A stretch of 64,000 nucleotides of DNA from positions 26,940,689-27,004,688 of the forward strand of contig NC_135017.1 of assembly GCF_051020955.1 (NCBI RefSeq). Direction: 5' to 3'. Of the stretch, positions 44,924 through 56,371 are shown one piece after another. Both the position numbers and the translations under genes were made by a program. The notes beneath the pieces were generated by a model, which saw only the letters and a program-made list of their open reading frames with translations, did not search any database and was not told the origin of the DNA. This DNA is from Megalopta genalis. Lineage: Eukaryota > Arthropoda > Insecta > Hymenoptera > Halictidae. Every line of letters begins with the position of its first letter. The first letter of the stretch is position 1.

Positions 44924-45315
44924 TAATCATTGTAATCATTTGGATTATAATATACATAGAAATAAAATAATGTCTACATATTTCTCGCGTGAAGCATATC
45001 TAATGGAGTAAAATCTTATGTTTTATCATTACGTCTGTGTTCACAATCTTTTACTTATTTAAAAAGTAAAAAATAATTATTATTTATTAATTCTTTATAT
45101 TTATTTATTCTTTATATGGTGAAAGACTCATTAGTGCACAATATAGAAAGAATATCTTAAAGAATATAGATATATAGAAATATATATATATAGATAGATA
45201 GATAATAATGATATAGAAAGAAAATATATTTTATAATATCGCTTATCATTTCAACCGAATTTTGTACAAAACGTCCTGCGCGCAAGGTGTTCGCAACAAA
45301 TGCATGGAAGATGTT
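44737..45315. repeat. Direct duplication partner of 38515-39055
   Basis: Contains the MITE plus about 390 bp of downstream sequence shared with the other locus. Extra AT-rich insertions occur here at about 45065-45110 and 45160-45235. Confidence 0.85.
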
Positions 45316-46750
45316 TTCACAGTGTGTTTCATAGTCGAAACCTATTTGATTGTTTTGGATGCAGTGCCAACAAGAAAATGGGCCGTTTCGATCGCGAGCG
45401 GTGTCACGTACACAATACGGTTCAGGATAAACGATTTTCCACTTAAAAGCCGCCGGCGCGGCGATGGCGAAACGCGCCATGTTCGGTCTGCTGAGTCAGA
45501 TGAATGTCACCGGTCGGCACCGGGTGCAATTAATTAAGGTAAAAAAGGCTAATAAACCCAGTCCTCTCAATTTTCCTCGAACCGTTCCGCCGCCGCTGAA
45601 AGTAATTCTCGAATCTCAGATTCCCTTGAGCAGGAATGCGAGTCGACGTTCTACCGGGTCCGTTTCCGGCGCTGTGGCGACGGCGACGTTGCGTTCGGTC
45701 GAACAAGAGGAGAGCGGAAAGAAATGCTGGAAAAAAAGAAGCAATAAAATCGAGAAAGAAAACCGGAAATGAAATGGAAAAACGAGACCGATGGGAAACC
45801 ACAAAGCGACCGTCCATGCCGAATCGATTAGCCAGCTCGTCAAAGAAATAATTGAAAATGCTCAAGAAGAAATGCCAAGTGCATCGGCGTCGGCTTTAAC
45901 CGCGTCGAGACTATCGCGTCGAGGATCTATCGATTACGGGATCCCATTGTGAACGAGTCGCTCGAGTTATCCAAAGAAAAACATCATTAGAATATCCTTG
46001 ACAGAGGTGTGCAACGGTAAATCAGCTGCATGGAAAACGGTATTCGCTCTCGACGCTGGCTAAGAATCCATTGATCCTATAATTCAACACTTACTTACTT
46101 AGTTAGACTCACGTCCGGCACAATTCTCTATTATCAGACTTGAACATTTATTTTGTTTTAACACTAAGTTTACGGAACGTCTCGAAATGACGAGCCACTA
46201 ATTTTTTAATTTACGATCATTCAGATTTTAGAGATATATTTGTGAGTTACTTATTCGATATATGTGTTACTTGCTGAAAATATTAGAAACAATACTCGTT
46301 AAAAATCGGAATATAAATGTCTTATTGTTACTTTTATAAACTGATTTGAAAGCAATACGATATAAAAAACTAATATAAGAGCACTGCTTTTAGTACTCCC
46401 TAAAAAATGCAAGACAACGTGCACGTTAACAAAACTTTATTGTTTTATTATTCCACGATCGCTGCAAGGAATTTTCTAGTAAAATAATTAAAATAACAAG
46501 ATCAATGAGAACGAGGATTTTATTAAAAAAACAAACTTTATTAGAATCTGTCAAGTGTAAAGAGGCTTCATGAGCCATTGCTACAATAAATCTTGTCTTT
46601 AACTTTTGTGTGCTACCGAAATGTACATAATATTTGTAGTTTAATTAATTAAAATGTTTCATATAAATCTTTTTTCTGCAGAACTTTAATCGACTTAAAA
46701 ATATACAAAGAAATGGCTACCCGGGATATCTGGTTGTACACAGAAAGGCT
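45316..46750. other. Intron DNA with a GC-rich island at 45430-46080
   Basis: The island contains a 102-codon + frame (45464-45772) rich in Lys/Arg/Ser that I could not link to splice sites of matching phase. A possible TTAA-type element end ('TTAACACTAAGTTTACGG') is at 46158, with no partner end found. Confidence 0.35.
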
Positions 46751-46754
46751 AATG

Positions 46755-46850
46755 TAAACATAAACGTAAATGTGAAAGTAAAAATAAAAATAAATGTAAA
46801 TGTAAAAGTAAAAATAAAAATAAAAATAAATGTAAATGTAAATGTATTTA
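46755..46850. repeat. Hexamer-like tandem repeat AATGTA/AAATAA
   Basis: About 95 bp of 'AAATGTAAATGTAAAAGTA' and 'AAAATAAAAATAAATGT' words, with a 6-bp period. The mirror frame on the minus strand is Tyr/Ile/Phe-rich and spurious. Confidence 0.9.
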
Positions 46851-47750
46851 TTTAACGGGCCGAGCCTTTTAGAATATTCGTCATTTTCGCTGATATAAAA
46901 CAAATATGTCAGGATAACTTTGTTTAGTTCAAAACGAAACATATTATGATTCATCTCTTTTTTCTGTTGAGGTTATCTTTTTTCAAGTACTGAAGGTCGT
47001 CGCTATTTTTTATACATTGTCCCCTATTTTTTAAATGTCATTTAAAGGTCATGGTGCCAGAGGTCGTTGAATTTGCTTTGACGTGCTCCACTGTTTTGAG
47101 TTATACAAAATAGGGGATAACGTGCGAAAAATAGCAACAACCCTCAACACTTGGAAACAGATGACCTTGGCAGTAAAAAATGCACGAATCACAATATTTT
47201 TAGCTTTGACGTAAACAAAATTGTTCTGATACATTTTTTGATATCAGCAAAAATAACGAAGATATTTCACAAAATAACATAAACACCCTATATATAATTT
47301 TACATTTTATAGAGTTCATATTCAGAGTTATATGAGCTTGTTAATATTCTGGATTTCGAAGTGCTTGAAGATGCTTCGTCAATGCATAAGAAAAAAGATG
47401 TTCATACATGAAAATTGAAAAATTGAATTTTAGCCAGAAATTATTGTTTCTCAGACCACTGTGCACTGGAGCGAAGAGTCTGCAACACAATCCAAACATT
47501 CGTTTCGAAGCATTGTTTGAAATCGGAGCCCAGTAGAATAGGGGATATCTAAAGAACCCAAGCGGTGACTAACCCAACGCTCTCCTCACCCTTTCTCACC
47601 AATTCCAAGTACCGATGTTCTCTAAACACTCAGCCCGTTGTTCAAAGGAACCCCTATAGACGACCAATTCTCTCAAGAAGCTAACCTTTCAATGTATGAA
47701 CTCTAAACAACGAAACGCTGTCTGTTCGTGAAATTCTAACTACGGATTAA

Positions 47751-47991
47751 CACGTTCCGTGCCACGTGTACCATCGATGGTACACGCTTGCATGTTTACT
47801 TAGTGAACTGAACAAATTGTTTACAAGAAATTTAGAACCGAAGAATCAATTTCCACCGCAAGAATGGGCGTTGATAAGTTTTTGTTACGTTGTTATGTGT
47901 ACAAGAATTAATAATTGCACGTAATACATCAAGTTTTAGTAAAATATCAAAGTGTGAAGATTCGAGTAAAAAAAGCTCGGCACGGAACGTG
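47751..47991. mobile_element. piggyBac-type MITE, copy 2 (reverse orientation)
   Basis: The 241-bp element is flanked by TTAA (47747-47750 and 47992-47995). It is the reverse complement of 43349-43589 with only one base difference that I found (T for C in 'AATTCTTGTACAC'). Same 13-bp ends and internal 20-bp palindrome. Confidence 0.95.
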
Positions 47992-49511
47992 TTAACAGTT
48001 TCCTCGCTTCGGCTTAAATGCTTGCGTGCCTTTTTATCGAATCTCGCGATATCAAAAATTTCAACCGAAACGAACGCCTTTGTTTAAATTGGACATTGTT
48101 TCCGTTGCTGGTTCTCGCGTAGATTTGTTAAAATAGATGCATTCACTTGATCAAGATTGCATTCAACTAGTAAGTAATTATTAGATTGCGGATTTTTATG
48201 CGAAATAAAAATTGTCTAAGTTAATTGTTGCAAATATAAATTAGATGGAAACTTTCCTCCTTTTTTAATAATTCTATTGAGTAGAAAATAATGTAACGGT
48301 ACCTTCAAATTGTTCTAATTCCTTTACAATTTTGTATTTCACCTTTCACATTTTTTTCTGATAAATGCACAAAATCCGCAGTCGACTGAACATAATCCTT
48401 ATTAATCTCTTTAGCTCTGTGTAAACTTCAAGTCGCATATAATAATTTATTGTCGTGTTTTGATGTAACTGATCCTTCATAAACAATCTGATAAATTGCA
48501 TTATCAAGAAAATTTCGCATCTAAATCTATTGAGCACTAAAACTACAAATCTTGTTATTTTTTAATAAAAATAACAAGACGTTATAATTAACATCTGCTT
48601 GAATTGAGAAGAAATTTATTCAACTATTTCCCATGAAAGAATCTTTACAATTTCGCTTTTATTAAAAATTATAAATTTATTGTTGATTTATAATTCCACA
48701 ATGGTTAACATTCAGTAGTTTTAAGTCGCATAAATCGTTTGAAACTCACGTGAACAATTCAGGCTATAGACGCGGTTAAGCTGCAGTTAGGTTGCATAGC
48801 TGCATTCTTGAAGCGCAGCAATTATTAATGAACTCGTTTGCATTATAACGTAGAGAGCTTAGAACTTCGCCCGAGATCAATTTATCTAGAAATCAAATTT
48901 GTTTGTTCGGAAGCTTTTGTTCGGAAAGTATCCGAATTCATGGAATAGAGCCGGTTGGTAATTATCGTAACCGCGTTACAGATTGATCGTTTTGCCAGAT
49001 TGTACGTCATCTTGGTCAGAAATATTAATGCGAGCATTCCGCGAACAATGCGCAAAGATTAATCACACCTTTGGAGGATAGTTGAGGAGGTGATCATCAG
49101 TTTGATATAGTCGAACCTAACGCAGGTGACAGTTCTATCATGCGCATGTCCAGCGCGAAGGTGGAAGATCGGATCTCTCGGCTATCCTCTTCATTTATAA
49201 GCCCCTTCTCCCACCGCTTACCGAAACTTCTCCGCTGCTATCATCCGTATTTAGTTAGGGTATAGTAGGCCATGTTTCGGACAACTTCTAAAGCCACGAG
49301 ATTAGAGAAACTGCTGGCGGTTTCGTCTTCCTAACAACAGGCGTCGTCGCAAATGAAACGTATCGAATGCAACGCTTTTGTTAGCTTCGGATTTTAGGAC
49401 CGCGTACACTCGATTCTATGGTTCTCAATGTTTCGGAATTAGTTTCTGAAGATTAGCTTCGCGAACTGTAGATTTATTACGAAATTTTAGTATACGGTAG
49501 AAGAATATTGC
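47992..49511. other. Intron DNA, mostly unique; a family A MITE lies inside
   Basis: Apart from the MITE at 48184, I recognise nothing. 48960-49480 is GC-richer. It includes 'CTTCATTTATAAGCCCC' at 49189, which could be read as a TATA-like word, but there is no supporting exon downstream. Confidence 0.35.
48184..48383. mobile_element. MITE, family A
   Basis: The 200-bp element has ends 'GATTGCGGATTTTTATGCG' and 'TGCACAAAATCCGCAGTC', with TA on the left (48182-48183) and GACTG on the right. Inner text 'GAAATAAAAATTGTCTAAG' is as in other copies. Confidence 0.85.
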
Positions 49512-50124
49512 AGAGTTGGGCAATATTTTATTCGGATGGCGGACAAAGTATAAAGGCTAACGAATACAATTTCATTCGGCACTATCGAAGAAGTACCTAA
49601 TCGAATAAAAATTTGTTCGATTAAGATCTCATTCGAGTAAGAAGGAATCTCTTATTCGCGCGCGAATATGTATTTATTCGCACAGGTATTAATTCGGAAA
49701 ATAATCGATTTGAAGTGAAATGAAATGTTTCTTTTCATAATTGATTGATTAATTTCTTCTCTGTTAATTTTTATAATTCACTTTTTTCCAAATGTTGCAT
49801 CGAAAAGCGTTGTAGTATTAACTAGAAGTAAATGTGTATACAGTATCATTAGCAGAATAGTGAAAATTGAACCGATTCTGAATGTATATGCATAACAGAA
49901 TATATTCGTATCAATGTATTGATATAGTAGAATATACATATAATAGAAACAGTCATAAATTATTAGCATTATTGTACGAACAATTTTACGATCTCCATTC
50001 GAATAATTTATTCGAATGAAGAATAAAGAATTCTTCAAATAAATAGATGGAATAATTTGTTAGGAATAACGAATTATTATTATTATATTTTAGATGAATA
50101 TTTATTTGAATAATGCTCAACTCT
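49512..50124. repeat. Family C element with recognisable inverted ends
   Basis: Left end 'AGAGTTGGGCAATATTTTAT', right end 'GAATAATGCTCAACTCT': the terminal 16 bases are inverted repeats with a few mismatches. The interior is AT-rich, with TTCGAATAA words and no coding capacity. This is the most complete member of the family in the window. Confidence 0.75.
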
Positions 50125-50225
50125 GGAACGTTAGGAAAAACGTTAGGAATAACGAATTATTATTATTATATTTTAGACGAATATTCATTCGAATAATACT
50201 CTACTGTGGAACGTTTACACTGTGG
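50062..50225. repeat. Tandem duplication of the right end of family C
   Basis: 'GGAATAACGAATTATTATTA' through 'CTGGAACGTT' occurs twice (about 50063-50132 and 50146-50212), with short 'GTTAGGAAAAAC' filler between. Confidence 0.85.
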
Positions 50226-51689
50226 TTTTAATGTAATCACGGCTAATTGTACAGAACAGTATGATGTTCATTGGGATTTGTAATTCATGTTCACCTTGCC
50301 ACTCTTTGTCTTGGATTATTAATTAAACTCTGTGCTTGCAGAATTGTGCTTACACAATAGCTTGTAATAAAAACCGAATGTGTGTGGATCGTGTAGAATG
50401 TAACTTTGTAAAATATAGCTTTGTAAAATATATTCGCAATTCCAATTCAAATATTATTATCTTCATTCAAAACCTTAGTGCAAATACAAAAGTGACGGAG
50501 ATCTTTCTCATTATATCTATTCTCTGGAAACTGCTCTTTCAGATTACCGTCTGTTTCGCTCAATGTAACGCGATCTGAAAAGACATCACCTTTTAATGAA
50601 GTCAAGAATTAGGTCAATAGCAGTTTCACCTCGAAAGAGCTTGCACTTTTCGGCCACGGAATTGAACTTGTACCAGGGAAGTGGGAAAAAAAGTCGCTGA
50701 AAGGCGTCATTTCGATTAAAAGAAGGATTCTAACGGCATCGTTCTAGCAAGTATTATCAAATCAAAGTTCTTTATGCATTGATGGCGCATACATACAAGC
50801 TCGTAACATGAAAAAGACGTGCACACTGATGTGAATTATTTGTATTAATATTCTATGTATGTCTATCATAACAAATCTTGAACACTTAATGTCAATTTTG
50901 TTGTTCAGTTTTATGTGTAATATGTTTGTTAAACTGGTAAAATGTAGGTTTAACTGGTGAAATATAGATTAAACTGGTAAAATATGGAGAATATTAAATT
51001 GATGTGCACTTATTTCCAACGCAGCCAAATATAAGTGTACATATATATAATTTATTAATATATAATAATATAAATATTATAATGTATATATAAATATATA
51101 TATATAAATATTATATTAATTTACAAAATTAATATATTGTATATAAATATAAATATATATATATAAATATTATATTAATATATAAAATTAATATATTATA
51201 TGTAAATATATAAATATTATATTATATATATAATAATATAAATGTACAGATGCATTCTATAGATAAATTCAACCTACACTAGTTGGCTTCTAAGCCCTCC
51301 ATACATCGTTACACATACAGCAGCACACGATTCTATGCTTCGAAAACGATTTCTTCTCGAAGTCTTACCAAACTACAATCAGCTCAGTTCTACACTTTTC
51401 GCTTAAGCACAACTTTCCCAGCAGTAAGAAGGTTCCCTTACGTTCCTGAATCTCGCAATTCGTTTCACGAATATCACTGGGCCATAAATCTTGTTTCGTT
51501 AGCTTGCGACGATATCGAGCAGCTACGCTGAAAATAGTTTAGACTGCTTCGGGTATACTTTTAAAACTTAACAAACGTGTTCGCACAAATCCGCGTTTTT
51601 AAAATTAGCGCATTTAAACGCTATATCGTGTATCGTTTTGCAATGTTTTCTTGCGTCTTCGTTCGCGAGGTTTTTCAGTCGTGATGATA
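50226..51689. other. AT-rich intron DNA
   Basis: 51040-51245 is almost pure AT with repeated 'ATATAAATATTATATTAATA' words. The minus-strand frame at 51568-51771 has a protein-like look ('NKENQSDQKDTISSRLKN') but lies partly in the minisatellite that follows, and no splice or domain support exists. Confidence 0.4.
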
Positions 51690-53165
51690 TCGTGTCTTTT
51701 TGATCCGATTGGTTTTCTTTGTTTTCTTTTTTCGCTTCTATCATGATTGGTTGCGTTACCTTTGTCATCAATTTGATTCTGTTGATTCTGGTTGTGTCGC
51801 GTCCATCATGAATTCCCTTCTGTTTGCGATTGGTTGTATTACGTGTGTCATCAATTCAGTGCTGTCGATTCTGGTTGTATAACGTTCGTTATCAGTTCAG
51901 TTTTATCATGATTGGTTGTGTTAGGTTCGTCGTTAGTTCGGTTCTGTTGCGACTAGGGTAAGTGTAGGTATTACTGCAGTTTCTCAATGGAGGTGAACTT
52001 TGACAGAGAAAATAAGACCGTTTACGCCAATAATTTGACCATTTGAGCTATATCTATTATTTTTGAACTTGAACATTTATTTTTCTCAAAATATTGAATC
52101 TCTGAAAGCAGGAATTTCATTTAAAAAACGTGATGCAAAGAAACCATACGTGTGCATATATTACTGCGGTTATGTGTCTATTACTGCCAGCCAAATACTG
52201 CGGACGTTTCGATTACTGCTTGTCAAGATTGACATAACCCATTTTCTTTTAAATGTACACACACAGCTACAATTACTAGGATCAAGATATTCTCACTGTA
52301 GCACTTTACAAATTAGGTATATATATATAGGTACTCTGCAATCAAGAGTGTTCGCACCGGCTGATCGAGAACTACATTGTATAGGTTAGGGCACACAATT
52401 CAATAAAAAGTACCGCAGTAATATACACACATAATTAAAAGCTATGCTTCAAATACTGTGTTAGTGAATAATATCTGAGGATAGATGATAGTGAGACCGT
52501 GTACGTGATTGATTTTGATTTGATTTTGATGATTGATTTTTGCTCAAAATAATGATTACTTTACCTAAAAATAACGCTAAAATGAATAGTTTATTATCAA
52601 TTAACAAAATATTAATGCCGTTCGAATCAGCGTTCACAGCTGCCATTACGCGAGTATTTCATAAGACTCAACGTTACCATAAGCTTTCGAATATCAAAAG
52701 TCAATAAAAGAATTGAAACTGCGATTGCTATTACTTGCATGTTATAAGTTATCAATACTAAACATATAAAAAATTATGAGACTCATTTTTAAAAGATTAC
52801 ACACTACAAAATATAAAATACCACAGTATTTGGGACGTCCGTAGTAATACCTACAATACAATATAGGATTTGCATTATGTTCATCGTCGGTTCGGTTCTA
52901 TCGCTCTCGTTCGTATTACGTTCGTCATCAATTCAGTTCCGTCGATTCTGGTTGTATAACGTTCGTCATCAGTTCAGTTTTATCATGATTGCCCGTGTTA
53001 GGTTCGTCGTTAGTTCGGCTCTGTTGTAATTGGATATCTTACGTTTGTCATCAGTCCGGTCTTATCATGATTGGCTGCGTTCCGTTCGTCATCAGTTCAA
53101 ATCTGTTCCGACTAGTTCTGTTACTTTCGTCATCGCTTTGATCCCGTCGGTTCTGGTTGCCTATG
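51690..53165. repeat. Degenerate minisatellite split by a repeat element
   Basis: Left block 51690-51954 and right block 52870-53165 share a unit of about 39-43 bp, for example 'GATTCTGGTTGTATAACGTT' followed by 'CGTCATCAGTTCAGTTTTAT'. The left block stops abruptly at the start of the element at 51955, and the right block resumes immediately after it. Confidence 0.85.
51955..52866. mobile_element. Family F repeat element inserted in minisatellite
   Basis: Left end 'AGGGTAAGTGTAGGTATTAC', right end 'GTAGTAATACCTACAATAC': 'GTAGGTATTACTGC' against 'CGTAGTAATACCTAC' form an inverted pair. The last 300 bp match the reverse complement of 58149-58445. Two short frames inside (52063-52389 +, 52461-52646 -) have no recognisable domain. 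It is about 910 bp; a Harbinger-like or other DNA transposon origin is possible but not shown. Confidence 0.7.
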
Positions 53166-53383
53166 AATGATGATGGCCATCGAATGTTCCGATTGATTTG
53201 TACGTGTCTCATACGGTTTATTAATGAAAGTCTCTCGTTAGATCTGTTACACGCGATGCCCGCAAGTTCAAGTCGCGATTCCTGTGTCTGTCTCTCGTTT
53301 GTCTCTCGTCTATCTCCCGCGGTCTTCTAATATCGACTGTCAGCGTTAACATTCAAGTATTAATTCAGCCATTCTGATCGCAG

Positions 53384-53679
53384 AGCACATCTCTGGACAG
53401 CGGAGGAGGCCCGGGGACCCATCAGACAGGAGGATCCGGTGGCAGCGCGGTGGTGACGAGAAGCGGCGGCCGCCGCTGGCTGTCGCAGAGCTCGCAATCC
53501 TCGAGCAGGCAACATTCGGCCGAGGACGGGGTCCGTGGGGGCAACGTGGGCGTCATAGGGCCCGTTTCGTCCTCGTCCTCGAGCCAGGCCCCTGCTCCCG
53601 CCCTGCCGCCTCGTAGAGTCAGTCCAGCCGCGGATTCGACCGACATCTCGAACACGGCCACCGGCTCCCGCAGCGACAG
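53384..53679 (+). CDS. Internal exon of the unidentified gene, Ser/Gly/Pro-rich
   Basis: The acceptor 'CATTCTGATCGCAG' and donor 'AGCGACAG|GTAACG' bound 296 nt, entered in phase 0 and left in phase 2. The 98 residues begin 'STSLDSGGGPG'. They contain 'GGRRWLSQSSQSSSRQHS', a run of six Ser, and 'APAPALPPRR', whose PxxPxR core fits a class II SH3-domain ligand. The composition indicates an intrinsically disordered scaffold or regulatory segment with many phosphorylation sites. The GC-rich third positions contrast with the AT-rich introns. The next exon must start in phase 2; I did not find it in the remaining 10 kb, so the gene probably continues beyond the window. Its function is unknown to me. 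Confidence 0.75.
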
Positions 53680-54890
53680 GTAACGCGCGCGCCTGTGTTA
53701 ACCGTGTCCCACTACCTTCTTCCTTCGTAGCTATCTCTCCAGCCAGTGTCCCGGAGCATCACCACCGGCAGGAAAACCACCCGAGAATTTCCGACCGAGA
53801 ATTTCCCCGCTCCTCGCTTTCCCGTAGCCGCGTTTATAACTCGGTTTTAACGAGTCCCTCTCGCTCGCGATTTGCATCCCGCGCGAAGATTTTTAATTAC
53901 ACCAGCCCCCGTACGCGCATTGTTCCATCTGTGGTCCTGTGTCTCTGTGCCTCGGTGTTCCCTAAAGGGAAAGTGCTCGAGCGGATCCTCTCGCCCGCGA
54001 GGATCTCCGCGAACCGTGTGCTCGCGCATCTGTGTTCTGTGCGAATGGTGTTCTTCTTCGGCTTCGAAATTTTCGGCGTTCGTGGTCTATGCGACAGGAA
54101 TCGGAGACGATGGTAATCTCGCGCGACGGCGATCGGGCACGCCTGACACACCTGCGAACGATACGGAGTATGTACCTGATACAGAATGCAGAAGGCTGGT
54201 CGTCTCGTGTGCTCAGAATCGTTCGTCTTTTGTTTATGTTATTGGAAACTCCCGCGCGCGTTAAGGTGCTCGCGTTACCGTTACTGGAAGACCCCTCGCT
54301 GCTTAGACCATAACGGATCCGCGCGATGATACGTTATCGCGTTACTTGCTTTATGATAACGGTAACGAGCCGGGGCGAGATGCGTCTACGTCTATTATCG
54401 AGCCTTGTTACCGTTACCCGAAATCCGTGTAACGATTAACCACGCTCCAGATTCGTTATACGAAGCAGGGAAGGCGCGCCCATGTCTGCTACCGAAACCG
54501 TAATCCCTGCGAGCTGGTAACGATCGGTAACATTGATTAACGCGATACCAGTTAAATGTTGAAATATTTTAACGCGATTCCGTATAAAATATCTTACGTG
54601 GACCACCCTGTATATAGTATGTGTATATATGGTTTCCCTTTTTTGTTTCTATTATTTATTGCACTCGCGCGACGGCTCTGCAAAATCTCTCGCCTTTTAC
54701 TTCTTTTTCTGCAACAAAACGTTTCTTTGCCCGTATACGCGAACAAATTATTATTATTATTATTATTATTATAAAATAGATCCGAGCTCTGCTGTGCGAG
54801 TGTTACGAATTTAAATTTTCCATGAAATTCCATATATGGCCAGTCGAAACCAAAAGATGTTTCGTCCCGTTTTCCCGCGTCCAAAAGCAA
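53680..54890. other. GC-rich DNA downstream of the last exon
   Basis: 53680-54560 is GC-rich and has several overlapping frames (up to 130 codons) without matching splice phase. 54300-54560 repeats 'GATAACGGTAACG' words. At 54603 'ACCACCCTGTATATAG' resembles an isolated family B end. (TTA)n occurs at 54747-54772. Confidence 0.4.
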
Positions 54891-54894
54891 TTAA

Positions 54895-55126
54895 CACGTT
54901 CAGCGCCCACGATCAACCATTAAAATTCGCTCAAAATCAAAGCAATTTCATTAATTGAACCGAAACTAGAAAGTTAAAATTTATCACAGCGGTTGACACT
55001 CTTTCGCTTCCGAAACATCCTAATCATATTCGATTTGTTCGAATGTATAACAATGAAAATGAATTTGGTCAAAAATTGGTGAAAAATTAGTGCCACCCAT
55101 ATGCGACCGACGCGGCGCTCAACGTG
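54895..55126. mobile_element. Older TTAA-type MITE
   Basis: TTAA at 54891-54894, left end 'CACGTTCAGCGCCC', right end 'GGCGCTCAACGTG', followed by TTCA where TTAA is expected (one change). The element is 232 bp. The ends resemble those of the 43349 and 47751 copies ('CACGTTCCGTGCC'), suggesting the same or a related piggyBac-type transposase. Confidence 0.7.
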
Positions 55127-56371
55127 TTCAAATATTCGAAGCACCGAAATGATTTCGTTCACCGTGTATACCATCGTGCACGCGACTCGAAAATCGAAGA
55201 AATCTGGCAACCTACGGTTTCGTTCCGGACTGTACGGACGCGTATCTCTCGAAATTCGTACGTGGGCTGTCGGTCCGCGATGTTATTCAGTGGTTCGCGC
55301 CAAAAAAGGCCGGGACAGGCCTAGACAAATAGCAACAGCGAAATCGGCCGGTCGACGAGATAGCATTCGTTCCGTGGGAGATCGGTTCAGCAAAAACGGG
55401 CCGGCTCGTCGCTGCCGGGATTAAATACCGGGCCCCGGCGCTGATATCGATCTGGTAAAAAGAAAATTAATTCGATCGTTGCGTGGTTTACGTCTGCTCT
55501 CTCGCTACCGGCGTTTACTTTTTGCCGTCTCCGGGGACGGTTACACGCGATGTAACTTTCATGAAGCTGAATGAAAGGACGGGACACCGCTTCCTGCACC
55601 GCGCTCGGCTCGGCTTCCCCGCGGAGCGTAACTTGTTTACACACGCGAATGCAAAATTCAACTGAGGGACGAGCGTAGGAAACGGGGGCCGATACCTCCT
55701 AGAGAACTCTTCCCGTGGCCTTATACGGTTAATTAGTTGCCTCCGATCATTTTTACCAGTCTTGCGGGAGATCATGAAAAAGCAATCGGCTTGTTTTCTT
55801 CAAATATATTGGGTCGTGCGATAGGCGCGTCTCTAGGAGAAAGAGAAAAGGCTCGCTGTTTATGGCGAACGATAGGAGAGCGGACAGAAGAAACGCGATA
55901 ATAGTAATCGGTTCTTGCTGTGACAGTTGCCGTCACGGTTCTTGCCTGATTCGGGTGCTCGCGAGGAAAAATAAGTGCACGGACTAGCTGAGATTAGATA
56001 TCGATGACGGGATCGAGGGAGAAACTAAGTGGAAGCTAACTTTATGCAACTGTTACGAGCTGTTACTTGGTTCTTTCGAAATATCTTGATTTCCTTTTGT
56101 GATCAAATTTCGACTATTGTTAGGAATGGTAGGAAACAGATTTAATGCAATCGTGCGATGGTAATAGCTTCTCAATGCAATCTGATCTTTGTCCAATCTG
56201 ATACTTTGTACATATTTCTTCGAGATTATAACCGGAATCCTATTTAATAGGATTTTCAATTATTCTGCTATATCAAAAGAAATCTTTACTTCGTGTTTGA
56301 AGATTTTTTTAAAGATCTATGCCATCAGTTATTACAAATGAAAACTAAAATATTTCTGTTTTTATTTAATA
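55127..56371. other. GC-rich DNA, no gene supported
   Basis: Overlapping frames on both strands at 55100-55780; no splice-bounded exon in the expected phase and no domain signature. Confidence 0.35.

Larger units (their letters stand above)
41216..53383 (+). other. Putative intron 2 (about 12.2 kb)
   Basis: Runs from the consensus GT at 41216 to the AG at 53382-53383; both bordering exons are in phase 0. It is filled with MITEs, palindromes, a split minisatellite and unique AT-rich DNA. Small extra exons inside cannot be excluded. Confidence 0.5.

Noticed and set aside
49189..49205. TATA-like word TTTATAAG upstream of GC-richer sequence
   Set aside because: Such words are common in AT-rich DNA, and no transcript or first exon could be placed downstream.
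53751..53826. Possible next exon after 53679 following 'CTATCTCTCCAG'
   Set aside because: The acceptor and entry phase would fit, but no consensus donor follows before the frame ends.
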